DNA of 35,059 nucleotides from Ginkgo biloba (GCA_024626585.1 JANKJI010000001.1:267606731-267641789), one strand, 5' to 3'; shown: positions 1 through 11,809, numbered from the stretch's first letter. The notes: generated by a model from the sequence alone, not told the origin. A program made the numbers and translations.

Positions 1-18
1 GTGATTCACTAAATAATG

Positions 19-22
<4 letters not shown>

Positions 23-65
<43 letters not shown>
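23..65. repeat. (TA)n microsatellite
   Basis: An uninterrupted TA dinucleotide run of about 21 units at the left edge. It is a simple-sequence repeat, common in AT-rich plant DNA. No function is implied. Confidence 0.97.
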
Positions 66-67
<2 letters not shown>

Positions 68-263
68 TTGGAAAATATACATAATAATAACAAATTCAAA
101 CATAAATCTTCCTTACTAATGATTGCATTATCAAAATATCCCATTCTAAGAGATATGTCTATAAGGACACAGCCAAAGAAACCAAAATTCCTTGTGTTGA
201 AGATATTTTTCTTTGAGTGGAAGCCTAGGATATAATATAAGATATGAAAATTTAAAATTTTTA

Positions 264-2785
264 ATGGATGGTAAGATGATAAATTATTTTGAAAAGAATA
301 AAGTTCAAATGTCATAATGAGTTCCAAAAGAAATTAAGCAAATCTTGATTGATAATAAACTCAGAGATGTATTTGACTGGAAAAAATACATAGTCATTAA
401 GATTTTTATATGTTCGGGGCCTTTTAAAACATTGACTAATTTTTTTATAGAAAATAATATTTATGAAGATGTTTCTAAGTAGTTGATCACTATGACCTCA
501 ATTTTTGGGATAATCATAAGAAAATCCCAAGAGATATGAAGGGATATGTGATAGAAATATTTGGAATGAAGATTCTATGAATTATATGCATAAAGTATGC
601 ATTAAGAATATATTACTTTAATGATGGCTTATAGGGATTCTTGAAAATAGGAAATATGTATGACCCTTAAAAAGTCATATTTTAATTTCATAGAACATTC
701 AAATTATTAGATATATATAAGCAATGTAGTGAAGAGGAAGGTGAAGAATAGTTAATGCTATGGGAGAAATGTACTCAAGGCAAACATAAAATTTTGTACA
801 AAGAGTTTAATAAAACTGGGACTTCTAAAGTACTATGGTATTTTTAAGAGGATAATGGTGATAATATTATATATGGGTCAAAGTTTTACATATAGAATCA
901 TAGTCATCACAACAATGATGATTAATTTTTAGATTCCACAAAAGATGAGAAAAAATGAGACACTATAAGTTCAAAGGAAGCCAAGAAAAATATAAGAGAG
1001 AGGGATAAAGAGAAGAAGGAATATTTTGTAGACAATCAAAATAAACATTCAAAATCAAAGGTTCATAATGGAACAGATAAGAATAAACAAGAAAAAGAAG
1101 ATTCTTTTAAATCTTATAAATAAAAATAGCTAGAAGAAATAGGAAAAACTACATCAAAAGGAGATGCTACTTTAATGAAAAATATGTGGGGAATATTTTC
1201 TTAGAATACAATGAGAGGATATGGAGGTAAATAACCTCTAGAAAAGAATAAAATAGTTCCAAATCTTCATGAAGTATAAACTATGAAAATTGTGGATGAT
1301 AAAGAAAAATAGGAAGAAAAAGACACTAAGACATCTTCACAAACAAAGACAAACAAATTGTATTTAATATAGTAAGAATATCAGCTATAGGTAAATTAAC
1401 ATAAGAAATACCAAGGTGCAAGATAAAACTAAGTTACAAGAAACTACAAAATCAAAATAAAATACAAAAATTAAAAAAAATTTAGAAAAATGTTATAATA
1501 GGGAAAAATTAATGCAACAAAATCAAATGTGTAGGAAATTTAGGAAGAGTATAAGGTGGAAGTATATGGTTATGTCACCATGATAGGAAATAAGTCAATA
1601 GAATAATCTCATGTTCTATTCACCAAGTATATTTAGTCCATTCCTCCTATTATAGAGATGAATAAAGTAAAATTGGATAAGTTGGTAGATTTTAAACCAT
1701 TTAAAAGAAAAATGGATGTCTAATTTGATATGCAAGACAATAAGAAAATGAGGATGACTGTAGGCAAATTGAGGGTTGGTATATAGATGAAAACAAAATG
1801 TTTGGTACAAGAAGACACATAAATCCAAAAGGTACACATTAATATAGAGGAATTGACATTGTAAGGTGTCAAATATTTAAATGAAAGAGTTTACAAAGTA
1901 CTCAAAAAGAAATTAGATGATTACAAAATAAAGGCTAAGGAGCTAAATGCTACTTTAACTAGTTATCATCAAATAATTATCCAATAATCTAGTAAAAAAG
2001 AAGGAAATGTATAAATTGATGTGTAAACAAAATTAGCTGACAATGGGAGAAGAATAAGAATCCTAAAGTGAAAGGATAATTTGGATGGTTCTCATAAAAT
2101 GATTATGGACACGAATAAAGGTTACTCTAAATCCCAGATAGAAGTTGAGACAAATTTTAAACCATTCAATAACTTGTCTTAAGAAATTTTATAGAAGAAA
2201 TAAGAAATTATATTGAAGCTTGAAATAAATTTTCCACATTATAAGAAAAATTATGATAAAGAAAAATATTTAGCTTAGGATAAGATAGATAAGGTAAGAG
2301 AGAAACCTATTATAGAGGAGACAAAGGTGGAAGAAGAAACTATCCTCAAACAATTGATTGTAATTACAGATAAAAACATGTAACTTTATGTCAAAATGAT
2401 TAAAATAAAAAATTGTTTAGGTTCCATGGATTCAATGAAATAAGAACTCAATCTTTTATAAAATAAATATAGGGAAAAGAAATATAACTAGGTTTAAGCA
2501 ACATAAGTTACAAAGGAGCAAGATATTTTAAAGGTGTTAGAAGAGAAAATGAATGAGGATCTAAAGAAGGATGATCACATTCTTCAGACCACACAATTGT
2601 TGGCTAAAGAATATATTGACAAGTTATTGTTCGCACAAAGAAGGTCCCAATATTTGATTTTATAATTTGCAAGGGCTCTAAAAATAGAAATTGATAATCT
2701 AAAGGATTTGACAGATATGATCAGATTTGTGAGAATGAAAATTGAATCTATAAAAAAGTCAACATCAACATCATCTCCTAAATAA
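264..2785 (+). pseudogene. Decayed long ORF for an unrecognised Lys/Glu/Gln-rich, probable coiled-coil protein
   Basis: A frame opening at ATG 264 (MDGKMINYFEKNK...) reads to about 480. After one frameshift near 482 it continues in a single frame to about 2785, roughly 840 codons in all. From 731 to 2785 I count about 44 stops; all but two are TAA or TAG, and most sit where Gln (CAA/CAG) would fit. I see no indel over more than 2 kb. The N-terminal 200 or so residues look globular (FDWKKY, NFWDNHKKIPRDMKGYV, VIFQFHRTFKLLDIY). The middle is very rich in K, E, D, N and S. The last 150 residues look helical or coiled-coil (DILKVLEEKMNEDLKKDDH, LKIEIDNLKDLTDMI). No gag, protease, RT or integrase motif is visible. 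It ends about 50 bp before an LTR-like promoter segment, so it may be an extra or non-autonomous retroelement ORF, but that link is inference. The terminal stop is uncertain because it too could be a former Gln codon. Confidence 0.6.
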
Positions 2786-2835
2786 ATTTGTTACCTAGAT
2801 TACATGGAAGTAATTTAAAAATATTGTCAGATAAT

Positions 2836-3060
2836 GTATATAGTCTGTGATGTTTTGTATTTTGTAATATTTTAATGTAATGAGGAATATTCCAAGTTTA
2901 GGAAGGAATATTTTAATCTACAAAAAGGAAAGCATTTATGCCTATAAATACTTATAATTTATTTGATTTTAATGAATTGATAAGAGTGCATGAATTAATT
3001 AACTATACTTCTCCTTGGTCATTATGTGTTATGGGAATGTTTATTTAGTGTTGAGTTCTT
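2836..3060 (+). repeat. LTR-like promoter segment, copy 1
   Basis: This stretch resembles 24204-24420 in order and wording: a TTTTGTAATATTTT-like start, two GGAATATTCYAA-type blocks, then ATGCCTATAAATA, then a TCTCCTTRGTC block. The CTATAAATA at 2942-2950 is a good TATA box and suits the U3/R part of an LTR. A sequence TGGTATCA at 3211 recalls the start of an initiator-Met primer-binding site, but the rest of that site does not match and I could not fix either LTR end. The segment is probably a fragment or strongly decayed LTR of a family different from elements A and C. Confidence 0.5.
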
Positions 3061-3839
3061 TTATGATGAATGAGCTAATCTCTAGTTGTAGGAATATGAA
3101 TGATTCAATGTTAAGGAAGGAATATATAATAGAAATTACTATGGGAATATTTACTTAGTAATTATTGAAGAATCATAGTTAAACATATACATTACCCTTA
3201 AGTGGATAATTGGTATCATTTATGTTTGTAAAATATGATTAATTAAAAAATTTAGGTTGAGTTCCCAAAGAGGAGATTATTACTTATGGCAAGGGAAAAA
3301 TGCACGATATGGTAGAATGTAAAAAAGAGGTTGATGAAGATCTATAATATATATTATGAGTAAGATTTATTATCAAATTTTATCTCTAAAAAAATTATAT
3401 GAGATGATTTATATGTAAGGAATCTTAATGGTTATTAGGAACACATATTTATTTGTCAATGCTTAGGGATTTGGTATCTGCTACAAAAGTCCCCATATTA
3501 GTGATAAAGATTGAGTAGATTGTAGGATGTCCAATAATTTATAAAATAATATTTATAAGTGATGGATAATAATATATATGGACATATATTTAAGATTGCA
3601 TACATAAGACTTGTAGAGATAATGCAACAATTAGCCCATAGATAACTCTACGAGATGTGGATTGAGGGAGCATGAAAGTTCATATTTGTTATTTTCTTAG
3701 AGAATTATATACCTTGTTTGGATAACTTATGAGTTGTTTATTTTATCTTAATCTAGTTTAACAAACACTATTCAACAAGTAAATTTTCATTATCACTTTG
3801 CATTCACAATATTATAATGACTTTTAAAATCTTCATGAG

Positions 3840-3861
3840 AAGATGATGGGGTCATCATCTT
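3840..3861. repeat. Perfect 9-bp inverted repeat (hairpin)
   Basis: AAGATGATG, loop GGGT, CATCATCTT: a perfect 9-bp stem with a 4-nt loop. A purine-rich tract GAAGGAAAGGGAGG follows immediately, which is how a retroelement polypurine tract can look. No matching LTR start was identified after it. Confidence 0.7.
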
Positions 3862-4585
3862 GAAGGAAAGGGAGGTATAATCCATAAAAAGATAAGCCTT
3901 TGATATATGGACCAATTTACCTATTTCACTTCTAATTGGAGTAGGTTCATATGAGTTTATTTCCAATTCTTAGAAATATACTGATCTAAATTTAGGATTT
4001 CTTAATATAAGTTATGCATAATTATTTATTCTCTCTTATGTTTTGTGACAAATTCTTTCAAACAATTGTGATAAAAAAGATTTCATAAAATGCAATGAAT
4101 GTACCTCTCTCTCTTTGTGAGTTCCCTTGTGGGTTTTTCTCCCACATTGTTGGGAAATATGTATCCATGGAATTTAATCCATTTTGGGTAGATTTAGAGT
4201 CTTTTAATTCCAAAATTTATTTTTAAAGAATCCATATATTTGTTCATATGGTGATTACGTTGATTATGATCCAAAATTTCTCTATTGATATTCAAATTTA
4301 AATATGATATCTTTATTTTCCATAAACATTGATAAATGATTTCTAAACGTGCTTCTACATTATGTTTAGCAAGGAAATTTTAGATCACCACTAAGAGATT
4401 CCACATGGTACCACATGATGCTTATGTTTACTTTAGTACATATTCCATAAACTTATTATCTTTCTATGACACATTATAACTCTCTATGATAGTTGTAAAT
4501 ATGATAACTTCACTTAGGATTTTATTTTTGTATCTAGAAGTTCATTATGTCTATTGATTTGTAGTAGATGCAATAAACCCAATAC

Positions 4586-4636
4586 AAAAAAAAAATAGTA
4601 CCATAGGGTTTGGTCCTTATGGAACCATTTTTTTTT
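4586..4636. repeat. 22-bp imperfect inverted repeat with A/T-tract flanks
   Basis: The left arm is a run of A followed by TAGTACCATAGGG. The right arm is CCTTATGGAACCA followed by a run of T. After reverse-complementing one arm, about 19 of 22 positions match around a 6-nt loop (TTTGGT). It could be a fold-back or MITE remnant, or an RNA hairpin. No target duplication was recognised. Confidence 0.65.
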
Positions 4637-4901
4637 CTTGTTATAGGTCAAAAAGGGTATGATGGTGTCCAAATTCAGATCCATCATATATTAATTGTCC
4701 AACAAGTTATATATATATATAAATTTGTGTCTAAAATAATGTGTAATAATATAAATAAGTGATAGAGATAGGATTATAGAATAATCTTATGGATGATATG
4801 TTAAAGCTAGGAGTTAATGAGTTAGAAGATGATAGTTACTATTGGGAGATGAATATGATATTATTATAGATATTATCAATAAGTTAGTAATGGACATCGT
4901 A

Positions 4902-5653
4902 TTCCCTTCCCTAGTTGAGTATTCTCTACTCATTAGGAATAAGGGAATTAAGAGAATAATATTCATTCTCTGCCTTAGCTAAGTGTTCCTTATCAGTTAG
5001 GGATAGATAAGTTGTACATAATGAGAGTATTACTAAGTTAGAAGTGGATATGTGTTATCCTCATTGCTTTAGCATTCTTTTCTTACTAAGTATAAGAGAA
5101 TCTACAGAATGATAGTCATTCCCTTCCTTGGTTAAGTATTCCTTTCTCTAGATAAAAAAAGAATTTGTGTCCAGTGATACTCTTAGTAAGTCACTGGTGG
5201 CTACAAGTTCCCTTCCATGGTTGAATATAATTTACTTGCCAAGGAAAAAGTAATCAATAAAATAATATTTTATCTCTTCCTTATATAATCTCTCCTTGCT
5301 CATCATGAATAAGGAAGTCATACCTAATGAGAATACCAATGAATAAGTTGTGTCCATGTGTTCCCTTCCCTACTTGAGAAATATTTACTCACTAGAGACA
5401 AAGGAATTAAGAAAAAAATATTTTCTACTCTCCATGGTTGTTAACTCCTTACTCACTATAGTCAAGGGAACCATATTTAATGAGAATCTAAGTGAGTCGA
5501 TGATGGCCATGTATTCCCTTTCCTAGTGGAGTGTTCTTCACTTATTAGGGATAAATAAATAAAGAAGAGAATATCTCCTCACTTCCTTAACTAATCACTC
5601 TTTACTCATTTGGCATAAAGGGATATATGATTCATATCCTTATTAGACATGTG
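4902..5653. repeat. Tandem array, about 150-bp unit, about five diverged copies
   Basis: Units start at about 4902, 5055, 5218, 5361 and 5514, and the next phase mark is near 5654, so spacings run 140-163 bp. Each unit opens with a TTCCCTTCCCTAGTTGAG-like block, has an ACTCATTAGG-like block about 30 bp in, and closes with a TAATGAGAAT...AAGT...GTCCATGTG-like block. Units are clearly diverged. A partial unit end (AATAAGTTAGTAATGGACAT) just before 4902 suggests the array begins near 4780. Unit 1 carries a dyad, TTCCCTT at its start and AAGGGAA about 40 bp later. No coding function is apparent. Confidence 0.75.
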
Positions 5654-5660
5654 TTCATGC

Positions 5661-7525
5661 TTTCATATGATTGGAAGAAATCTCAAGCGTAGGAAAGATA
5701 GTGTTTGTAGGTAAAACTATGTAAGGGAAGATCACAAAATTATTGTGTCACGAGTGAAACTTTTCCCAAGATTATAAAAAGATACATCTATAAGTTTTTA
5801 AGGATGATATTATATCAAACTAATCATGGGTAGGCCTAGGTATTTATTTCCCCTTTATAGGAAAATATCATATGAGGAAAATATTTCTTATTTACTTGTT
5901 TTGAGGATAATAAACTAGGAATGTGTATCATGAAATTAAGAGTATATTAATATAATGAGAGGCCTCTTGTGGCTCTCAAATAAACATTTTGGGTAGATAA
6001 GGTCATTGAAGAAATAATAACGCCTTCTCATGCCACTCATGTATTCTTTTTTCATTAGTAATAAAATAGATCATTGTTAGTTGCTACTAGTCTACAACAC
6101 TATTGCTCCTCTTTCAACTCCTCCTTGAAGCTTAGAATTGGTCATCACCACTACAAAACTACTATCAATCCATTTTATATGCTTAATCCACCTCTGTTGT
6201 CCTTTATTTTGTCCTTTCTTAATTTTCTTGGGAAGTGAGACCCATGCCTCTTATTTGTGTTGTACGTTACTTATTATCTTACCCTCTCATAATGCACTAC
6301 TTAAAAGCATGTTCTTAAGAAATATTCTATGTAATTGCACATCCTTTAGCGGTATCATCCATTTTTTATGAAGAAAAATAAAATGTTTCTAAGAATCCTT
6401 AACACCTCATCAATTTTTTAGATGGTTGATGTCACCTTCATGTCACATGGCCTGAATTCATATATATTTTGAGTGTTGGGGCCTTCTTATCAGCATTCCT
6501 TCTCTAAATCTATAAATTGAGCCCGGAAAAGGCTCAATGAGAGGTAATTGGTTTATATAAAGTTATGATTCCAAAATTAATTTTGAAGCACATATACAAG
6601 ATTTATAATAATATATTTTGACTAATTATTCATCCCCTACCCCCTATTCTTCCTCAATTTTGGTTTCCTACCTTACAACAATCTCTTTTAGGCCTGTTAT
6701 TTCTTGAAGTCCTTCCAGTTTGCCTTAAAACTCTTATTCTTGAATCTTTATAATACTTGGAATATCATGTTGGAAAATTTATATGGGCTCAACATTATTC
6801 TCTCCACATTTGGATCATGATTATAGATTCAAAGTTGAAGGAGGAAGCTAATAGGAGGAGTGGTATCCTTTTTTAGCTTGTCCAATTAGTTATATGACTC
6901 ACCATTTCCCTTTCAACTCAATTGTGACTGTTCTAATTTTAGTTTCTATTATTTTATTAATTTAAAAGAAAATTAGAATATTAAAACAAGTATATAAAGT
7001 TGGATTTGAAGTAAAATATGAATGTCTTACTATTTGGTCTATTTCCTTATATTCTAGAAGTATTTTCTTATTAGGGTTTTAGTTAGGGTTTCTTATAAAA
7101 ATTACTAATTACCCCTTTTATAAATTTATGTGAGTTGAATCTAGTTTATCACTACATGTTATCCCCATTGTTGTTCTTAATTAATAAACAAATCCACTTT
7201 AGAAAGAGTGACCATCCTCATTGGTTTCCTTCCTCCATTCCTAATGGAGTCACATGTCTTTCTAGAATTCTATTTTAATTTTCTAATTTTATTTTAAGTT
7301 ATTTTTCATTCGTAAAATAAAAATATTACATTTTATTTTCATGTCTAAGTTGTGGAAAAGAATTAGATTATTAGATTCTTCAATCTAATTTTTAGCAATC
7401 TCTTTTGTCCTCTTTCACAGTGTACTCACACTAGACTTGAGGCTTTCCTTACATGTAGGTGTTCTTGTGCCTCTTGCTTCTCTTTTTCTGATTGAACTAA
7501 TTTTTGTGGGTCTCCATAGTAACAT
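5661..7525. other. Gene-free stretch left of element C
   Basis: I see no supported gene. Short open frames here have no recognisable motif. The stretch contains the 6517-6537 hairpin. It is the left flank of the element C insertion and should continue at 16917 in the pre-insertion sequence. Confidence 0.5.
6517..6537. repeat. Perfect 7-bp inverted repeat (hairpin)
   Basis: TTGAGCC, loop CGGAAAA, GGCTCAA. It is GC-richer than its surroundings and lies just after TATAAA (6511-6516). Confidence 0.6.
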
Positions 7526-7530
7526 AGTTT
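7526..7530. repeat. Target-site duplication of element C, left copy
   Basis: AGTTT lies directly before the TG at 7531 and is identical to 16912-16916 directly after the CA that ends the 3' LTR. A 5-bp duplication is the size made by Ty3/gypsy integrases. Confidence 0.85.
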
Positions 7531-7772
7531 TGTTGTTGCCCAACACACCCCATAATGGGCACAGAGCATGGAACCCCTTTTTTTTATTTCCTATAAGGAG
7601 GAGATGAACAACCATTACAAAATCCTGGAGCCTATTTTTATCTCTTTTTCCTTTGGATTCCCCATAGCTGAAAGCATTCTAGGAAATTTTTGTTGATTCC
7701 CCTATGTACAATATTCCATCGCAAATTTCTTCACCCCCTCCCCACTGTGGTGCCTTGAGCTTACTGTCACAC

Positions 7773-7780
7773 TATATATA
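7773..7780 (+). promoter_or_regulatory. Candidate TATA box in element C 5' LTR
   Basis: TATATATA in the context CACTATATATACTTA, repeated at 14635-14642 in the 3' LTR. Conservation in both LTRs supports it, but it lies only about 240 bp into a 2.6-kb LTR, so the transcription start is uncertain. Confidence 0.4.
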
Positions 7781-9271
7781 CTTACATCCCTAAGGAAAAG
7801 AGAAGGTCACCCCATGAGAACTTAACATTTAAAAGGTGAAGCTGTGTTCTACTCTAATGTGCCTCATGGTGCCTTGTCATTTCTTTTACTCCCTTGCTAC
7901 GATTTATTCAAAATCATATTTCATAGGGTTGTTGTTGGAGTGTCTTATGTGCAGGTCTAGGGACTCACAAAATGAGGCCATGTGGTTGGATGTTGTTCCT
8001 TTGAATCCTGCATATGAAAGAAGGATTAACATTTATTGAAAAGGTTAGTGGAATTCAGACAGGTGCCAAGCCTCATGAGATGTTGATGTGTGGCACGATC
8101 CTGAGGCCTATCGCTCATGGGTTTTCCTGAGAACAAAGATATGATGAAGGAATGATCTGGTCCCACCCTAAGCAGGATGTCAACACGTGGTAATTCTCCA
8201 TATCCCCTCTCTCTCACCAATTTTGGGAAAGAGCCCAAGATATGAAAAGAGCTCTAGGAATTATACGACACGAGATGTTGATAGGTGTCATCATCTAGAA
8301 TGAGGGACATAGTCCCGTGATCTAATGCAAAGGTTACACCAATTGAGAAGAACCACGATCTCTAGCTCATGAGAGAGTGACACTTATTAGATTTCCTAGC
8401 TATCTCAAGGGCCGCAGCGAAATCATAAAAACTAAGATCGCACCAAGTGCTCCAAGATAGCAACCTGTGTCTCAATCTTGGGGCCTCATAGCCCCATGGA
8501 TCTTGATGAAAAAGGATAGAGATGTGAAGGATTATCTCAGCCCCAAGCATCTAAGGTAGTGCTAAGTGTCACTTCTCTGTTGCTCCATAGGGTTATTGAG
8601 TACTAATGGCCAAAGGGCAATGAATTCAAGTTTCCTAGAAAACCAGTGCCCGACCCTACAAGATCACGATACATGTAGGGCCACCATTTAAACTAAGGTA
8701 AATCTTGAATGAATTAACACACATCCACCACCATCTCCCACTGAGTTCCATTTATCATCCATCTAAATAAGTGTCCTGTGGCTCACTATCCACCTTAGAA
8801 AACCATGAGAAAGGGAGTTTAGAGTTGGGTCCAAATGATCAAGTAGCCCATGGCAATTGAAGCAGTCTCAGTCTCCTCCTCAAGAATAGTGACCCTTGTA
8901 TGTTTTGGTTGTTGTCTTGAAGCAGGGTTATATTTTTTCCCAAAATCTCAATGTATGTACATAGTACTCCTATCAAAAGGCAAGTAGAGGGTCCATGCCA
9001 GGTCATCTATCACCTTGCTCGTCATCTTAGGATCTTGACAAACTACTCTCAGGGCATGAAGGCCTCATCATGGGGCTCATTGTAAAAGACACAAGGGGGA
9101 AGGATTCCTCTAACGATTTTGTAACTCTAGGTAGTAGAACTATACTACAGTTAGTTTTGGGGTTAAGAGGAGGATATAAGATATAACAACCAGGCCCTGT
9201 GAAAAGGGATCTAGAGGGAGTTATGTGAAATATTTTTATTTTCTTCTTCGAAGCAATTTTTGGTAGTTGTG

Positions 9272-9292
9272 CTCTCTCTCTCTCTCTCTCTC
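9272..9292. repeat. (CT)n microsatellite in LTR
   Basis: A pure CT run of about 10 units. The matching site in the 3' LTR (about 16098-16120) is an interrupted CT/TTTC run, so the tract was present before the LTRs diverged. Confidence 0.9.
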
Positions 9293-10111
9293 ATCCCACC
9301 TATATGGGTGTATTGTAATAGAACTAAGCTCTTATAAAGGAAGTATACTATGAAAATTTCTTGCATCTTTTGGATATTTGATGGTTTGTGCATTTTTTTT
9401 TTCTTGGTATATTAAAATCTCAAGGTGTATCAAGATTATTTAAAGTTTGACTGTGAGTAAGTTGTTTACTGTATACCCAAGAGCTCGTGAGGGAAAAGGT
9501 TGAGTTGCACTAACCTTAAAATTTTGGATGGTCATTCTCTTACATTTGGATAAGTGGGATGTGCTTATGCAATCTGTAATATATTGTGTCAATTTTCACC
9601 ACTATGTGAGATCATTATACTATTAAACATAGTGGATCAATATGAGCACATCGCTATATTGATCACCTCCTTTTGGGCTAAATTTAAATTCTTGCTACAC
9701 CCATCCACTCTTCACATGAGCACAATTTGTTCTTTCTTGATTTTATAAGAATGTATCGACTGAGCACCTAAGGCATGTACAAATCTGAGCATAAGCTATT
9801 TTTTATATGATTTGGTAGAATAGTTCTTTTAGTAGTTTCTAACGATTACACATTATCTTTTCTGCTTCACCCTTCTTCCTTTTGAGGTTTATTTGATGTA
9901 TGTAAGCTCACCTAGTTAGGGTCTTTGTGAAAATCCATCATTAAGAAGCTCTCCTATAAGTTTACAAAACTCGCATTTATCGCCTTGAGTTATACGTCTA
10001 GATTTTTTCATACATTGGGCTCTATTTCCAGCAGGATCCCTAAAACGTGTAGGTGGAAACACTTGAATATCACTGATGTGAGGTGTAGAAAAAACATCAA
10101 ACAATAGTCTT

Positions 10112-10130
10112 TGGTGCTAGAGGGAGGGCC
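10112..10130 (+). promoter_or_regulatory. Element C primer-binding site
   Basis: TGGTGCTAGAGGGAGGGCC starts 5 bp after the 5' LTR end. It resembles the TGGCGCTAGA-type primer-binding site of Tat-lineage elements, with C-to-T decay. I do not assign the primer tRNA. Confidence 0.65.
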
Positions 10131-10280
10131 TAAGCCATTTTGGATACCATAAGCACCCTGACAAGGTCCACTTCAGACTCTATTATACTATTGTTGCAAC
10201 CTTTATAAATCCATAGGAGATCCAGAGTTGATTGAGGTACATCTAGAGCCTCAAAGAATCAATCGAGATCCCCTACCAAT

Positions 10281-11753
10281 CTGAATTATAATGTACCTAA
10301 CATGGCTATTAACTGGTTAGGAGAGACCCCTTTGAACCTTACATGACTAACACACCCTTTGCCTAAAAATCTTGAAAGGTACCTACCCATATACACCCCA
10401 ATGGGTGGTAAAACTGTCGAAGAACATGTTGTATCCTTCAAATATGCATTGATATTACTATATGTCCAACATGAGGATGTAGCTTGCAAGTTGTTCCTGT
10501 TCATAGTGTAAGACACGGCCTATGACTAGTTCTTCAACTTGCCACCCAACTCTATCACCACCTGGGTGGGTTTCAAAAACACTTTCCTCACTCAGCCTGG
10601 CCAGGTGGTGGATCCTAGTATTCTATACCAAAACTTCACCACCCTTATGAGGGAACCTAACGAACCCATACGAGCCTTTAATGCTAGATTCCATAAAGGG
10701 TACAATTGGATCACTCCTACGTATAAGCTAGCTGATGCCTTGGCTTTAGAAAAGTACAAGAATGTCCTAGACCCCATGATTAATGTCTTCCTAAAAAGGG
10801 ACATAGGTGTCAATAAGTTATCTCTAGATTATGTAGAAGCCATCAATATTGATAGACAACTCAACCCCCAAGGGAACCTCCTCTTTTTTGGATTTTAGAT
10901 AAATTAGAACATGCCACCACTGAGTCCATTGTTGGTTACTAATGCCTTTCCTATAACACAGCTAGCTCTAAACCAACCCTTGGGATGCACCAATAACTAC
11001 GCCCCTGAAACCTCTATAAGTGTTGCCTCCATTCTGATCCTAGTGAACAGTAGTGCCCATACGACCCTTTTGGACCAAAATAAGAATGAGTTAGAAGTTA
11101 TCCAGAGGATGGTTCAAAAATTGGGGAATAATTTTGTTAACCTATAGAGATAGGTTGAGAGTCAGGATAACTCTATTAGGGGGTTTTCGTATCAAATGTA
11201 CAACCACCATAAGCCAAATGACCAAGAACCTTCTACGAGTGGTAGGTATTTTAAAATCAACATCTATAGTTGTGCCCTGGCCAATTGGTGTAGGGTCTAT
11301 GGTACTGTAGACCATGGTGACTTAGATTGCCCTAAGTTTTGCAATGCCTTCAAAGCCATATACAAATACCTGGGAGGATATGGGCCCTAAGAAATGGATA
11401 TGAACAACCCCAGACCTAGAACTGCAATGGCCTTTGATACTTTGGACTTCCCCTTCCAAGAAGATAATAAGCTTGAAGAGAACATAGGTGAGGTTCAAAA
11501 TTTTTAGTAATACTCGAGGAATTTATACTTGCTAAGGAACAAGTCAAGAGACCCAAACACCTCATCCAAAACCCCCAATAATGCTCAAATGTCACCTAAA
11601 CCAGGCACCAACAATGACCCCCTCCTACCAAAGGGAGAGAAAACTCGAATGAAGCCCAAGGCTCAGGTGAATAATATGAAAGGGGGATACAATATAGTGA
11701 AATACATGAAGAAGATTGAGGCCATATCACCCTACACCACTTGGCCCAAATAA
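10281..11753 (+). pseudogene. gag: Element C gag (broken)
   Basis: Nucleocapsid/capsid polyprotein that would package element RNA in cytoplasmic particles. The capsid part reads through two stops near 10508 and 10527 into PPNSITTWVGFKNTF and then REPNEPIRAFNARFHKG, the usual plant gypsy gag pattern. The longest clean piece is 10539-10898. The nucleocapsid zinc knuckle is at 11289-11330 with spacing CX2CX4HX4C, but the second Cys is Tyr (TGT/TGC to TAT, a G-to-A change). A basic Lys/Pro/Asn-rich linker follows to about 11753. Several stops make it non-functional. Confidence 0.8.
11289..11330 (+). other. Element C gag zinc knuckle with lost Cys
   Basis: The reading is C-RV-Y-GTVD-H-GDLD-C: retroviral-type CX2CX4HX4C spacing is exact, with Tyr replacing the second Cys. 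Zinc binding should be lost. Confidence 0.75.
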
Positions 11754-11809
11754 ATGAGTAAAGATATCTCTTACTTAAATATTTGATCAAAAAATATCCC
11801 AGCCCGAAG

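Larger units (their letters stand above)
3061..4780. other. Gene-free AT-rich stretch with hairpins
   Basis: I see no supported coding region here. The stretch holds the hairpin at 3840-3861, followed by a purine-rich run GAAGGAAAGGGAGG (3862-3875), and the large inverted repeat at 4586-4636. It probably consists of old retroelement remnants too eroded to classify. Confidence 0.5.
7531..10106 (+). repeat. Element C 5' LTR
   Basis: About 2576 bp. It begins TGTTGTTGCC and ends AAACAATA; the final CA has become TA, while the 3' LTR still ends CA. It aligns along its length with 14441-16911. Relative to the 3' LTR it has about 50 extra bp around 7705-7755. It holds a TATA-like TATATATA (7773-7780) and a CT microsatellite (9272-9292). 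It carries no gene. Confidence 0.9.

Noticed and set aside
264-2785. TAA/TAG reassigned to Gln (ciliate-like code) instead of decay
   Set aside because: Neighbouring elements show frameshifts and lost catalytic residues, the retroelements are plant types, and Gln codons CAA/CAG are also present. Decay of methylated cytosines explains it without a changed code.
4116-4160. TTCCCTTGTGGGTTTTTCTCCCACATTG resembles the U5 end of some Ty1/copia LTRs
   Set aside because: Only a short GC-clamped stem and loose resemblance; no LTR partner, primer-binding site or copia coding motif was found nearby.
10592-10813. Minus-strand open frame opposite gag of element C, and a similar one at 12294-12611
   Set aside because: The plus strand in these places encodes recognisable gag and integrase; the minus frames are shadows.
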